A stretch of 64,000 bases of DNA from Photobacterium proteolyticum (GCF_001939735.1 NZ_MJIL01000060.1:62001-126000), one strand, 5' to 3'. Counted from the stretch's first letter, positions 18,690 to 28,769 are shown. Notes: a model not told the origin generated them from the sequence alone. Numbers and translations: made by a program.

Positions 18690-20065
18690 TTGAATTATTA
18701 CCGCTGTTCTTGTTTATTTTCGTCTTCATTGTGCTGCTGGCTGGTTACCCGGTTGCCTTTTCATTGGCGGGATCGGCATTGATCTTTGCCGTCATCGGCT
18801 ATTTTACCGAAACATTTGATCCTGTATTTCTAGAAGCGATCCCCAATCGAATCCAGGGCATATTGTCCAATGAGCTGCTTATCGCCATACCCTTGTTTAT
18901 TTTTATGGGGGTTATGCTCGAGAAGTCGAAAATTGCTGAAGAGCTGCTGGATACCATGGGGCAGGTGTTTGGTGGTTTGGCTGGTGGGCTTGGGTTATCA
19001 GTGACTCTTGTCGGTATGTTGCTGGCCGCCAGTACCGGGATCGTCGGGGCTACCGTGGTGACTATGGGGCTGCTTTCCTTGCCGACCATGATGCGACGCG
19101 GTTATTCGGCGGAAGTGGCGACGGGCACTATTTGTGCGTCAGGGACACTAGGTCAGATCATCCCACCGTCAATCGTGCTGGTGCTGCTTGGTGATGTTAT
19201 TTCGTCATCCTATCAGCAGGCACAGCTTGATCAGGGGATCTTTGCTCCGGATAGTATTACGGTAGGCGATCTGTTTCTGGGGGCATTGATCCCCGGACTT
19301 ATTCTGGTGGGATTGTATTGCATCTATTTGATAGCGATAGCAGTGGTGGCTCCTGAGAAAGTACCGCCAATTCCAGCTGATGAACGCAAGGTTAGCAAAG
19401 AGCTGTGGATGCAGGTGCTTACCGTGTTGTTCCCGCCTATTTTGCTGATCATTTTAGTATTGGGATCTATTCTGGCGGGCATTGCGACGCCAACAGAAGC
19501 GGCGTCGGTCGGTTCGGTAGGGGCAATTATTCTGGCCTGGGTTAAACGGACTTTCAGTATTCAGATTTTGCGTGATGTCATGCACAGTACAACTGAAGTG
19601 ACCGCGATGGTCTTTATGATCCTGATTGGTGCGTCGGTCTTTTCACTGGTGTTCCGAGGGTTTGGCGGCGATGACTTGGTAAGGGAGTTTTTGACTGATC
19701 TGCCGGGTGGGGTGTTCGGTGCTGTCTTGCTAGTGATGTTGGTGATGTTTCTGCTAGGGTTCTTTCTCGATTTCATTGAGATCACCTTTGTGGTGATCCC
19801 CATTGTTGCGCCAATATTGCTGAGTATGGATCTGGATCCTGTCTGGTTGGGGATCATGATTGCCCTGAATTTGCAGACATCGTTTCTGACCCCGCCGTTT
19901 GGCTTTTCGCTGTTCTATTTACGTGGGGTTGCCCCAGATACTATTTCGACCCAACAAATATACCGGGGCGTTATTCCTTTTATCGTGATTCAGCTGCTGG
20001 TGATTGGGATGCTGGCGTACTGGCCTTCTCTGGCAACTTGGCTACCGAAGGTGGTATACGGTTAA
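18686..20065 (+). CDS. dctM: TRAP transporter large permease DctM
   Basis: 459 residues with about 12 membrane helices, the sodium-coupled transport subunit. The family motifs ASTGIVGATVVTMGLLSLPTMM and CASGTLGQIIPPSI are intact, as is the late DFIEITFVVIPIVAPIL segment. It is the last gene of dctPQM and ends before a stem-loop shared with the convergent DUF481 gene. Confidence 0.96.
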   Translation: MIELLPLFLFIFVFIVLLAGYPVAFSLAGSALIFAVIGYFTETFDPVFLEAIPNRIQGILSNELLIAIPLFIFMGVMLEKSKIAEELLDTMGQVFGGLAGGLGLSVTLVGMLLAASTGIVGATVVTMGLLSLPTMMRRGYSAEVATGTICASGTLGQIIPPSIVLVLLGDVISSSYQQAQLDQGIFAPDSITVGDLFLGALIPGLILVGLYCIYLIAIAVVAPEKVPPIPADERKVSKELWMQVLTVLFPPILLIILVLGSILAGIATPTEAASVGSVGAIILAWVKRTFSIQILRDVMHSTTEVTAMVFMILIGASVFSLVFRGFGGDDLVREFLTDLPGGVFGAVLLVMLVMFLLGFFLDFIEITFVVIPIVAPILLSMDLDPVWLGIMIALNLQTSFLTPPFGFSLFYLRGVAPDTISTQQIYRGVIPFIVIQLLVIGMLAYWPSLATWLPKVVYG

Positions 20066-20074
20066 CTATTCAGT

Positions 20075-20105
20075 CAGTTTGACGCTTATGCCAAGCGTCA
20101 AACTG
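20075..20105. terminator. Bidirectional stem-loop between dctM and the DUF481 gene
   Basis: CAGTTTGACGCTT at 20075-20087 pairs perfectly with AAGCGTCAAACTG at 20093-20105 around a 5-base loop. The T tract is weak on both sides, but the location between two convergent stops supports a terminator role. Confidence 0.65.
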
Positions 20106-20106
20106 A

Positions 20107-20880
20107 TTAAAAGTCGTAGCTCAAACTGATGGTGCTGTAAATTTCACTGTTGCTGCTGTCGGCCGCAACGTTAGAGTTGTTGATATATTCGGTATCAAGC
20201 AGCAATGACACCTGCGCCATGAGCTGATTCTTGAGATAGCCTTTGATGTTGGTTGTCGTATTCTCTTCACCATAGTCGACGCGGACTTCACCACCGAGTT
20301 CGAATCGGTCATTGAGCTTTGAACTTCCCTCAAGGAAGGCGTTGGCAATGACCTCGTCTTCTTTCTTGCCGGGTAAATCAGGATCGAAATCTTGTCGTTG
20401 TGAAAAACGATAACCCGGACCGGCACCAATGTTGAGTGTCTTATCTTCTTCGTCAATGAGGGTCGCACCGAAACCGGTAGCAATAGTCAACTGCTTACGG
20501 TAGGTCGCATAGAGATCGTGCTCGTACTTACTGTTGGTGTAGACAAACCAGGCATCATTAATTAAGTGTTTCATGCCGTAGCTAAGATTGTATTTATTGG
20601 TTCCGTCGTTGTCTTCGTTTCCTTTGGTGTAGTAGGTGGAAAACTCGCCCTTCTGTTGCCATTCATCCTTGTCGTAGATAATGCTGGCGCCAGAGTTGGT
20701 CGACATTGAGGTTTCATTGGTTTTGCTGAAGATAAACCCGAGCTTGGCGTTACCGCTCCACGGCGACTCAACGACAGACGACTCGACGATAGACGACTCG
20801 TCAAGTTCTTCATTTTCTTCATCGCCCCAAGTGGGCGCGGAAATAAGGCTGATGGCAGTCAGTAGAACAAGTGCTTTCAT
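20107..20880 (-). CDS. DUF481-family outer-membrane beta-barrel protein
   Basis: 257 residues. The signal peptide ends near TWGD. A short acidic linker with the repeat IVESSVVES follows, and then alternating strands such as GNAKLGFIFSKTNETS and a final aromatic SLSYDF that is the usual C-terminal signal for outer-membrane insertion. This fits the YdiY/DUF481 group, whose role is not established (some are called salt-induced). It is convergent with dctM and about 220 bases from lutC. Confidence 0.85.
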   Translation of the reverse strand: MKALVLLTAISLISAPTWGDEENEELDESSIVESSVVESPWSGNAKLGFIFSKTNETSMSTNSGASIIYDKDEWQQKGEFSTYYTKGNEDNDGTNKYNLSYGMKHLINDAWFVYTNSKYEHDLYATYRKQLTIATGFGATLIDEEDKTLNIGAGPGYRFSQRQDFDPDLPGKKEDEVIANAFLEGSSKLNDRFELGGEVRVDYGEENTTTNIKGYLKNQLMAQVSLLLDTEYINNSNVAADSSNSEIYSTISLSYDF

Positions 20881-21040
20881 GTATCTTGCTGGTGTTTTGC
20901 TGGTTGAATTATGACCTCATTGTAAAAAGCAGAATTTTGCACATGTCAGGCTGGTGTTATTTCTAAAGGCGGGAAATGTATAGGATTTGAATGAGTTATA
21001 AAGCGAGAGTGATAAAGTTGGCAATGACGGTGTCTGTACC

Positions 21041-21079
21041 CAAAAATAATGCGCTCAAGACAGGGAGAGAGCGCATTAT
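21041..21079 (-). terminator. Terminator of the lut operon
   Basis: ATAATGCGCTC (21046-21056) pairs with GAGCGCATTAT (21069-21079) over 11 bp with a 12-base loop. On the minus strand it is followed by a run of T. It lies just after the lutC stop. Confidence 0.8.
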
Positions 21080-21104
21080 AGTTAGTTGGATATGCTTAAT
21101 TTAG

Positions 21105-21752
21105 TCAGTCTTCAATCAGTACAACGATCAGCTCTTTCGGTCCGTGAGCACCGTAGGCCAGTGTCTGCTGAATATCTGCTGTTTTAGATGGCCCGGAGAC
21201 TAAAATGGCATTGGTTGGCATGCCGATATGCCAAGCCTGCCTGTTCATCAGTTCGGCAAAGTTGCTTACCAGTGTTGAGCGCTTGATAAGCGCGATGTGT
21301 GTTGGTGGAACTAAGGACAGGGTGCGTGGCTCCTGGCTATCTGGCCATAGAACCAGCGTGCCTGTATCGGCAATCCCGGCCAGACAGTGGGTGATCCCGG
21401 CGTCAATATTTTCGAATAGTTCAGTTTTCCACTGACTAACATCACGCTCAAAAGGAACTTGTTCCACCTGCTTTGTGGCTTCATCAATTGCAGACTGAAA
21501 TTCGCCACCCGTTCCCAGAGCGATGCGGTGGAGCTGTTTGTCTTCTACTAACAGGGTAAGAACTTCTTCTAGTTGTTCGCTATTCGCACGAATAACATCG
21601 GCGTGACTGGCCGTGATGCAGTCGATAAATCGCTGCTCGAGCTCTTTTTCCGATGTTGCAGCCCAAGGGTGATAAGTGTGCCCCTCAGAGCTTTTGGGTA
21701 TTGCACCTGCGTTACGAAGGCGAGACATAATTGACTGTCGTGCTGTGCTCAT
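21105..21752 (-). CDS. lutC: Lactate utilization protein LutC (LldG)
   Basis: 215 residues, cytoplasmic, LUD-domain protein. With LutA and LutB it forms the iron-sulfur complex that oxidises L-lactate to pyruvate. The LUD segments LAGIADTGTLVLWP and TLSLVPPTHIALI are clear. It follows lutB by 10 bases with a GGAGAG site before the ATG. It is the last gene of the lutABC order in this operon and is followed by a terminator. Confidence 0.94.
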   Translation of the reverse strand: MSTARQSIMSRLRNAGAIPKSSEGHTYHPWAATSEKELEQRFIDCITASHADVIRANSEQLEEVLTLLVEDKQLHRIALGTGGEFQSAIDEATKQVEQVPFERDVSQWKTELFENIDAGITHCLAGIADTGTLVLWPDSQEPRTLSLVPPTHIALIKRSTLVSNFAELMNRQAWHIGMPTNAILVSGPSKTADIQQTLAYGAHGPKELIVVLIED

Positions 21753-21762
21753 TGTTCTCTCC

Positions 21763-23190
21763 TTACTTGCGTGACTTAAGCAGTTGGTGCAAGGTTTTGT
21801 CCGCAGGCTTAGGTGCGGTCCGACATTGGGTCCATGCCCCCAGCTTGCTTGGCATCAGGGCCTTGAGCTTTGTTGCTGCCAATGTTCCCGTGTGATAAAG
21901 CGAAGGATGAGTAGCTGCATAGGCAAATCCCTTCATGGCCAGCTTTTCAGCTTTGTTGGCAGCGGCTTCCTGACCGTTAATGGCTTGGGCTCCCTCGTTC
22001 GGTGGATTCTTGGCTTCATGGCGCAGTCGCTGCAGGAGATCGGGGATAGGGATCCTTACCGGGCACACCTCGCCACAGGCACCACACAGGCTCGAAGCTG
22101 TAACCAGATCTTTAGTTTTATCCAGTCCCATCATATGCGGTGAGATGATTTTACCGATAGGCCCCGGATAAACAGTGCCGTAGGCGTGGCCACCAATACG
22201 GGTATAAACCGGGCAGTGGTTCATACATGCCCCGCAGCGGATACATTGCAGGGTTTTGCGCATTTCCTCGTCGCGATAAGCTTGTGAACGTCCGTTATCG
22301 AGCAGGACGAGATGGACCTCTTGCGGCCCGTCCAGCTCACCTTCGCGGCGCGGGGAAGTGATCATATTGAAATAGGTTGAGATAGCCTGGCCGGTAGCTG
22401 AGCGCGTCAGGGCGCTGTATAGCGGTGGAACGTCAGACAAGAATTCCACCACCTTCTCGATGCCGGTTATGGCAATATGGACGTCAGGCACAGTAGTACA
22501 CATTCTGCCGTTGCCTTCGTTTTCTACCAGACACAGTGTGCCTGTTTCGGCGACAGCAAAGTTAACCCCTGACAGGCCGATATCGGCGTCGTGGAACTTC
22601 TGACGTAGTCTGCTTCGACCAGTCTGAATCAACTCATCGACGTCTATGGTCGGAGTGAAATTATCGAGATTATGCTCGAAGGTATCACTCACTTCCTGTT
22701 TGTTCTTGTGAATCGCCGGCATGATGATGTGAGAAGGCTTGTCGCCGTCAAGCTGGACAATGTACTCGCCCATATCGCTCTCAAGGCATTCAATGCCGAG
22801 TTTTTCCATCTCGTGATTTAGTTCAATTTCCTCGCTGACCATCGACTTGCCCTTGACGATCGTTTTGGCGTTATGGGACTGGGCAATATCGGCAATAATG
22901 CTATTGGCCTCGTCGGCATTTTCTGCCCAGTGGACCTGAATTCCGTTCTTCTGGCAGTTGGTTTCAAGCTGTTCCAGCAAATCGGGTAGTTTACTCAGAC
23001 AGCGCTGGCGGATAGCTTCAGAAAGGTCGCGAATATTGTGTTCTTCATTGGTATCAGCAAAAGCCGTTTTTCGTTTGTCCCGGAGGTAATCCATCGCACC
23101 GCGGAAATTCTGTCGTAGCTGTTGGTCAGCCAAAGCCGTTTTGGCTTGCGGGTGAAAGAATTCTGGCCCTTGGGCGTTTTCATGTTTCAT
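21763..23190 (-). CDS. lutB: Lactate utilization iron-sulfur protein LutB (LldF)
   Basis: 475 residues. The N-terminal LUD domain is followed by two 4Fe-4S motifs: CIRCGACMNHCP near residue 315 and CGACGEVCPV near residue 368. It is the central electron-transfer subunit of the L-lactate oxidising complex. The start lies almost directly after the lutA stop, so translation is coupled. All eight cluster cysteines appear present. Confidence 0.96.
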   Translation of the reverse strand: MKHENAQGPEFFHPQAKTALADQQLRQNFRGAMDYLRDKRKTAFADTNEEHNIRDLSEAIRQRCLSKLPDLLEQLETNCQKNGIQVHWAENADEANSIIADIAQSHNAKTIVKGKSMVSEEIELNHEMEKLGIECLESDMGEYIVQLDGDKPSHIIMPAIHKNKQEVSDTFEHNLDNFTPTIDVDELIQTGRSRLRQKFHDADIGLSGVNFAVAETGTLCLVENEGNGRMCTTVPDVHIAITGIEKVVEFLSDVPPLYSALTRSATGQAISTYFNMITSPRREGELDGPQEVHLVLLDNGRSQAYRDEEMRKTLQCIRCGACMNHCPVYTRIGGHAYGTVYPGPIGKIISPHMMGLDKTKDLVTASSLCGACGEVCPVRIPIPDLLQRLRHEAKNPPNEGAQAINGQEAAANKAEKLAMKGFAYAATHPSLYHTGTLAATKLKALMPSKLGAWTQCRTAPKPADKTLHQLLKSRK

Positions 23191-23192
23191 GC

Positions 23193-23945
23193 TTACTTTC
23201 CTCCTGTTCTTTCCAGCAGGAAACTGGCAAGGTGGCGGCCGCGCATTGACTTGCCTTGGTAGTCCAGTGCCCCGTTGATATTCAGCAGGCAGCCCCAGTC
23301 GGCGCTCACCAGTTCGTCTGCTTGGGTATTCGACAGGTGATGGGTTTTATCTTCTACCATAGCTTGGCTGATATTAGGGTGGCGAACGGCAAAGGTACCG
23401 CCAAAGCCGCAGCACTCGCTTTCGTAGTCTTGTTCACGAAGCTCGACATTTTCTAGCTGGTTGAGTAGCTGGGTGGCCGTAACATGGACATTCATTTCGC
23501 GACGAGCGGCGCAGGAGGTGTGCATAACGACAGAAGTTGATTCGCCGCGGTCGTTAAGCTTGATACGGCAAACATTGACCAGGAACTCGGTGAGTTCGAA
23601 AACACGGTCACAAAAGATATCGACCTGCTGTTGTTTCTCATCTTCTTTGAATAGACGACGATAGTGGTGGTGCATCATTCCGCCGCAGGAACCGGAGAGA
23701 ACGATAACCGGCCATTGCTCTTCAAACAGTGCCATCTGGCTGAGGGCGACTTGCTTGGCTTCACCGTCGTAGCCGGAGCTATAGGCTGGCTGGCCGCAGC
23801 AAGTTTGCTTCTCTTTGAAAATGACCTCGATCCCCTGCTGCTCTAACAGCGTAATGGCATCAAGACCGGCTTCCGGATCGAACATGTCGACCAGGCAAGT
23901 TGCGTAGAAATAGACTTTTTCCGGCTTGGCAGGGTAGATTCGCAT
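23193..23945 (-). CDS. lutA: Lactate utilization protein LutA (LldE), CCG-domain protein
   Basis: 250 residues from ATG 23945, which has AAGGAG eight bases upstream; the frame is open to 24020 but that part overlaps a hairpin and is unlikely to be coding. Two cysteine-rich CCG domains are seen (CCGQPAYSSG near residue 55 and ECCGFGGTFAVRHP near 190), the ligands of the Fe-S cluster in this family. First of lutABC. It lies 143 bases after the lactate permease gene in the same direction. Confidence 0.95.
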   Translation of the reverse strand: MRIYPAKPEKVYFYATCLVDMFDPEAGLDAITLLEQQGIEVIFKEKQTCCGQPAYSSGYDGEAKQVALSQMALFEEQWPVIVLSGSCGGMMHHHYRRLFKEDEKQQQVDIFCDRVFELTEFLVNVCRIKLNDRGESTSVVMHTSCAARREMNVHVTATQLLNQLENVELREQDYESECCGFGGTFAVRHPNISQAMVEDKTHHLSNTQADELVSADWGCLLNINGALDYQGKSMRGRHLASFLLERTGGK

Positions 23946-23968
23946 CTTGAACTCCTTGAAGGCAGGTA

Positions 23969-24040
23969 AGCTATTCCATCCGGTCCAGTAAAACTGCTCT
24001 GGGAAGTGACTCTTGTTCACTGGGGCCGAATGGAATAGCT
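23969..24040 (-). other. Large intercistronic hairpin between lctP and lutA
   Basis: AGCTATTCCAT (23969-23979) pairs perfectly with ATGGAATAGCT (24030-24040), and further pairing (CGG/CCG and neighbours) extends the stem inward. No T tract follows on the minus strand. The arm reaches to within about 24 bases of the lutA start and could tune lutA expression relative to the permease. Confidence 0.55.
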
Positions 24041-24088
24041 GTGTTGCTCGTCGTTAGTGACTTTCCGTGTACTTGTTGTGTTGCAGAG

Positions 24089-25780
24089 TTAGCTCATCAA
24101 GGCATCGGTAATGTGGAAACCGTAGACGATAGTTAGACCAATCACACCTGTTACGATGAGGTAGTAGAACGTTGGGATAACTGTTTTACGTAAAGTCGCA
24201 CCCTCGCGGCCAAGTAGGCCAACAGTTGCTGATGCGGCGACCACGTTGTGGATAGCAATCATGTTACCTGCTGCAGCACCGACTGCCTGTAGGGCAACAA
24301 CGGCGGCACTCGAGATAGTCAGCGTTTGTGCAACTTCAAACTGGAACTGGCTGAACATCATGTTTGATACTGTGTTCGAGCCAGCGATGAAGGCACCCAG
24401 GGCACCGATTGTCGCACTTAGGGCTGGGAAGAACTCACCAACCAGGCCTGAGGCAAAGTTTGCTGTTGTCACCGGCATACTTGCAAGGTCTGCGGCGTTA
24501 ACGCCTGAGTTGATGAAGATTCGTACCATAGGGATGGTGAATATCAGTACAAAGCCTGCACCGATTAGTGTCTTGCTTGATTCACCGAAGGCTTTTACCA
24601 GCGGTGATACTTGGCGAGATTGAAGTAGTACAGCAAGCAGGGCAACGAACACCAGGATACCGCCCGGCAGATACAGTGGCTGAATCGCAGCACTGATCCC
24701 GGCTTCACCTAGGATGTCACCAAACGACAGGCTGACACTTTTCAGGAAGTTCTTGAAATCAACACTTACACGGCTGGCAACCAGTACCACAGCCAGCAGA
24801 ACATATGGGGCCCATGCAAGAGCCATGTTCATTGGCTTCTTCTCGCTCTCGGTCAGATCCATCTTCAGCGAACCTAACCACTCAGTCGGCCACTTGTCTT
24901 CACTTTCAAAATCCCAGTGATTTTTCGGTACCAAGAAGCCTTTCTTGGCTGCGGTCACTACGATAGCCAGACCAACCAGGCCGCCGATTAGTGATGGGAA
25001 CTCAGGACCAAGGAACACGCCTGTTAGTGCGTAAGGGATGGTGAACGCCAGACCGGCAAAGATGGCGAACGGCAGTATTTCCAGGCCTTCTTTCCAGCTC
25101 TTGTTCTTACCAAAGAAGCGGGTCAGCATCACAGCCATCAAGACTGGCATCAATGTACCGACAGTGGCATGGATTAGAGCGACGTTAGTGGTGATTTGCT
25201 GAAGGTAGATATCCCAGTTAGAACCATTGGCGACTAAGGTCTCGGTAATATTGTGTGTATCCAGGCCCTTGTTAACACCCACGATAATAGGAGTACCGAC
25301 GGCACCGAAGGATACCGGCGTAGACTGTATCATCATACCCATAACAACTGCGGCAAGCGCCGGGAAACCGATTGCAACCAAAAGAGGGGCAGCGATAGCA
25401 GCAGGTGTACCGAAACCAGAGGCTCCTTCGATAAATGAACCGAAACACCAGGCGATGATGATGGCCTGTACGCGTCTATCGGTTGATATATCGGTAAAGC
25501 CACTTCTGATAGTAGCTATTGCCCCGGTGTGCTTAAGGGTGTTAAGCAGGAATATGGCACCGAAGACGATCCAGAGTACCGCGACGGTAATAGCGAGTCC
25601 TTGCAGGGTGGAAGCGAAAACCCGGTTGGCAGACATATCCCAGAAGAATATGGCGATGCCGACAGTGAGTAAAAAGGCCACAGGCATAGCGCGTTTGGCT
25701 GGCCAGTTAAGGCCGACCAGCAAAATCGCAGCGACCACTATGGGTGAAAAAGCGAGTAACGCAAGTAGGGTATCGTTCAT
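24089..25780 (-). CDS. lldP: L-lactate permease (LctP/LldP family)
   Basis: 563 residues, about 13 membrane helices, normal for the lactate permease family. Diagnostic segments include [22 protein letters not shown] in the first half and [17 protein letters not shown] in the second. It imports lactate (and possibly glycolate) by proton symport. It is the first gene of the lactate cluster and is divergent from a LysR regulator at 25934. Confidence 0.95.
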   Translation of the reverse strand: MNDTLLALLAFSPIVVAAILLVGLNWPAKRAMPVAFLLTVGIAIFFWDMSANRVFASTLQGLAITVAVLWIVFGAIFLLNTLKHTGAIATIRSGFTDISTDRRVQAIIIAWCFGSFIEGASGFGTPAAIAAPLLVAIGFPALAAVVMGMMIQSTPVSFGAVGTPIIVGVNKGLDTHNITETLVANGSNWDIYLQQITTNVALIHATVGTLMPVLMAVMLTRFFGKNKSWKEGLEILPFAIFAGLAFTIPYALTGVFLGPEFPSLIGGLVGLAIVVTAAKKGFLVPKNHWDFESEDKWPTEWLGSLKMDLTESEKKPMNMALAWAPYVLLAVVLVASRVSVDFKNFLKSVSLSFGDILGEAGISAAIQPLYLPGGILVFVALLAVLLQSRQVSPLVKAFGESSKTLIGAGFVLIFTIPMVRIFINSGVNAADLASMPVTTANFASGLVGEFFPALSATIGALGAFIAGSNTVSNMMFSQFQFEVAQTLTISSAAVVALQAVGAAAGNMIAIHNVVAASATVGLLGREGATLRKTVIPTFYYLIVTGVIGLTIVYGFHITDALMS

Positions 25781-25933
25781 GGTAGTACATCCTTCGTACA
25801 GCTGTTTCGTGTTTGACCTAGTTCAGGTCTTGTTATGGATTGTAGGGCGTTTGTTAATGTGGTGTGACAATAACCCTTTATTTTTTTTTGATATAGGGAA
25901 ATAATGAAAAAGATTAATTCCAAAAGTTGATGA

Positions 25934-26839
25934 ATGATGGCAAAGACAGATGATCTGATCCTCTTCGCCCAGGTGGTGGAGTGTGGTTCATTCAGCAAGG
26001 TGGCTGAATTAAATTCCCTTACAAACTCAGTGGTTAGCAAGCGAATTGCAAGGCTGGAGGAGGACCTTGGGGTCCAGCTTCTGTACCGTACAACCCGAAA
26101 GTTAACAGTTAGTGAAGCCGGTAAAGTACTTTACCAAGGTGCGAAAAATGTGAAGCAGGCGGCGATCGAGGCGGTTGACGCGGTCAGTGGATACGGTGAA
26201 AAAGTCAGCGGCCACGTTAAAATGTCAGTGCCGACTATCTCCGGAGACCTCTTGTTAGCTGATGCGGTGGCGGAGTTCTGTACCCTGCATCCCGGTATGA
26301 CCGTCGATATGTCGCTGAACAATCGCTTTGTTGACTTGGTGGAAGACGGTTACGATTTGGTGATCCGTACCGGTTATTTGGAAGATTCCAGCCTCATTGC
26401 CAGGCATATTCTCGATTCGCAATGGGTTATTTGCGCCGCACCGTCCTACATAGGTCGCTTAGGACGGCCGATGGAGCCGGAAGACTTGGTTAATCACAAT
26501 TGCCTTCAATACGCCTATCAGACAACGGGAGCGGCAGAATGGCAGTTCATCGGCGAGCAAGGGAACTACATATTACACGTAAAAGGGAATTTCTCGACGG
26601 ATAACGCCACGGCTCTGCGCAAGGCGGCGCTTGGTGGCTATGGCATAGCCTATGTGCCACGTTGCCTGGTGTATCATGATTTAATTGACGGTAAGTTGCT
26701 TGATCTCTTTCCGGACAAAGTCGGTAAGAAGCTTGGGATCTATGCTGTCTATCCCTATACCCGCCAACCCTCCCAGAAGATACGATTGCTGATCGAACAC
26801 ATCCGTAACCGTTATCTGTCGATGAGTCAGTTTTTTTAA
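25934..26839 (+). CDS. LysR-type regulator, probable controller of the lactate genes
   Basis: 301 residues. The winged helix (FSKVAELNSLTNSVVSKRIARLEEDLG) is followed by a binding domain with GYDLVIRTGYLEDSSLIAR, typical of the CrgA/AaeR-like branch. It is divergent from the lactate permease with about 150 bases between the starts, which suggests control of lldP-lutABC. In E. coli and many others this job is done by the GntR-type LldR; none is seen here. The inducer is unknown. Confidence 0.9.
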   Translation: MMAKTDDLILFAQVVECGSFSKVAELNSLTNSVVSKRIARLEEDLGVQLLYRTTRKLTVSEAGKVLYQGAKNVKQAAIEAVDAVSGYGEKVSGHVKMSVPTISGDLLLADAVAEFCTLHPGMTVDMSLNNRFVDLVEDGYDLVIRTGYLEDSSLIARHILDSQWVICAAPSYIGRLGRPMEPEDLVNHNCLQYAYQTTGAAEWQFIGEQGNYILHVKGNFSTDNATALRKAALGGYGIAYVPRCLVYHDLIDGKLLDLFPDKVGKKLGIYAVYPYTRQPSQKIRLLIEHIRNRYLSMSQFF

Positions 26840-26849
26840 TGGTTCAGTG

Positions 26850-27206
26850 CTATTTAAACAAAACCTGGCTGTAGTTTTCTTGCTGCTGCTCTTGGTACCG
26901 ATCGGTAAAACACGCTTGCTGGTCGGAATCGCAATAGACTTTGTTGCTAAATGAATACCGGCTGGTATCAAAGTTCTTCGCACCCACATCATTAATCATG
27001 TTCATCATCTTGTCTTGTGCAGCCTGTCCAAGGAACTCCTTGGTAAAGGCCATGGAAATACCGTAACGGTCGACGCAGAACCCTGCTCTTTGATCACATA
27101 TGATCCCATGGTCTGGAGAGAAGACATGCTCGTCAAGTCTAGTGCTTGCGTGTGACGAGTAAGCGACACAGATCAACGCGGCAGTAGCAAGCAATTTCAT
27201 GGTCAT
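26850..27206 (-). CDS. Small secreted protein, YcgJ/Fels-1-like
   Basis: 118 residues with a signal peptide ending at SSHAS. Two cysteine-containing segments, GIICDQRAGFCVDRYGIS and VYCDSDQQACF, probably form disulfides in the periplasm. The order of cysteines, the RYGIS segment and the FLGQAAQDKM helix are like the YcgJ / Fels-1 prophage protein family, whose function is unknown. AAGGAA precedes the ATG at 27206. The gene is convergent with the LysR gene, 10 bases apart. Confidence 0.65.
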   Translation of the reverse strand: MTMKLLATAALICVAYSSHASTRLDEHVFSPDHGIICDQRAGFCVDRYGISMAFTKEFLGQAAQDKMMNMINDVGAKNFDTSRYSFSNKVYCDSDQQACFTDRYQEQQQENYSQVLFK

Positions 27207-27335
27207 AAATGGGTTCCTTTTATAAGTGTTCTCTAAGTTTAGGACTGCGTGATTTGTGGGTTGTTCAATATCAGAGAAAACAGGATTGGCGGTAGTGGAT
27301 ATACTTTCAATAGTTATTCACATGAAGGTTGAGTC

Positions 27336-27731
27336 ATGAACTGGTATTTCCATGTCCTTAAAAATTATGCCGTCTTTAGGGGAAGAGCACGCAGGAAAGA
27401 GTACTGGTACTTTTTCCTGACCAATGTTGTTATCAGTATTGTACTGGCCTTTCTTGATAACGCGATGGGGAACCCCGGGGCGGGTGAGGGAGCCGGTGCT
27501 TTGGGTACAGTATATTCGCTGGCCATTCTTATACCGAGTATTGCCGTGGGTGTACGGCGACTGCATGATACCGGGCGTAACGGCTGGTGGATGTTGCTGG
27601 GGCTGATCCCGTTGGTGGGGGCGCTAATTCTCCTTTATTTCTTCGTGCTAGATAGCCAACCGGGCAGTAATGAGTACGGATTAAACCCCAAAGATATTGA
27701 CTCTGATTCTGTCGGGCAGTTTAAGGTGTGA
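27336..27731 (+). CDS. DUF805 inner-membrane protein
   Basis: 131 residues with four predicted membrane helices. The N-terminal YAVFRGRARRKEYWYFFL and the central RRLHDTGRNGWWMLL are hallmarks of DUF805 (YhaH/YhaI) proteins. Role unknown. Its stop is only 26 bases from the stop of the truncated MutS-like gene, which is convergent. Confidence 0.9.
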   Translation: MNWYFHVLKNYAVFRGRARRKEYWYFFLTNVVISIVLAFLDNAMGNPGAGEGAGALGTVYSLAILIPSIAVGVRRLHDTGRNGWWMLLGLIPLVGALILLYFFVLDSQPGSNEYGLNPKDIDSDSVGQFKV

Positions 27732-27757
27732 GCCCCTGGTAGGTTTATGGCGTTAGT

Positions 27758-28303
27758 TCATTGGCCCTGCCTGAACTTGACATTGGCGGCCTGCTCCAAG
27801 ATAGCGCACTGGACTTGGTAGAGATTCGAAGGAGGTTGGGCTGGAGTACTGAGCTTCGCAGCCAGTGCATGTCGACCAAAGTCGGTATGTGCTGTATTTA
27901 TCCGCTGAAAGAGAGAGTTGTCACCAAAAATATCCAAGTCACTGGTAAATAAATGCTCTTCGTTCATGAAATCCTTGCCGTTATCTGGCAATGAACGCCA
28001 GTGCCCATTAATACGGGCGAAACCATTATTATTGATAACGATTAATGCTTTCAGCTGGGAGATTCTTTTTTCTATAAGCAGGTGTTTTATAACTAATAGA
28101 AGGAATGCTAGCCCTGTAATAAACATAGAGGGAATAATTAACACTATATAGTCATGACTATGAAGTATATAGATCAAGGTAATCGTTATTATTACTAGCA
28201 TTAATCTGAGGTGACTAATGTTACGATGGAATTTTCTTTTTGCTAGTTCTCTCTTGTGGTTTATTAGCCTTTTTTTATATTCGTTAGATGCATCGTTTAT
28301 CAT
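27758..28303 (-). pseudogene. Truncated membrane-anchored MutS-like gene (N-terminal third)
   Basis: 181 residues. Two membrane helices (about residues 30-75) follow a basic N-terminus; then comes a segment with LFTSDLDIFGDNSLFQRIN and TDFGRHALAAKL. That is the start of the core domain in the MutS-related family of membrane proteins, which are normally near 600 residues with a C-terminal ABC-type ATPase. Here the frame stops just after the WRQ-like position (KFRQGQ), and the lever and ATPase domains are missing. No remainder was found in the flanking DNA; DUF805 abuts directly. The family identification rests on recognition by eye. Confidence 0.65.
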
Positions 28304-28769
28304 TTAATTAGTTTAAGTTTGTAAATGAGAATTTGAGTGTATGCCTATGTTATAGAGAGGCGTAGAACATAATTAGTTAACCGGTTTATACCATCTTTCA
28401 ATCTTGATGGTAAATAAAACAACCTGTTATGCGAGTTTTCTCGAAGTTCGGATTATGTGTGGTTTTCTTAATTATGAGAACTGGGAATAGATCTTGATAG
28501 GTTGATTTTGCCAATGTTTACATAATTTCAACTTATTCATGATGTTGAGAACAATTAAAGGAAATAGATATCATTATCAAAATATTCAATACCATCTACA
28601 ATTAACCAGAATAAAGCAGTTCAGGTTACTCCCATAATATTATGTTTGGAGGAGGCTTGGTTGTTTCTGGAAAATAGCAGATGGCAAGGAGTATTATGGA
28701 AGTGCTTTGTTCTGTTTGTTGGCTATAGCAAATATCTAAGATATCACTAAAAAAGGTTCTTGGAGAATC
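28304..28769. other. AT-rich intergenic region before the acidic secreted protein
   Basis: About 465 bases. A 7-base inverted repeat (TACCATC ... GATGGTA, 28388-28411) is present. No open frame, terminator or RNA gene is recognised. The ribosome site for the next gene is the TTGGAG near 28759. Confidence 0.4.
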
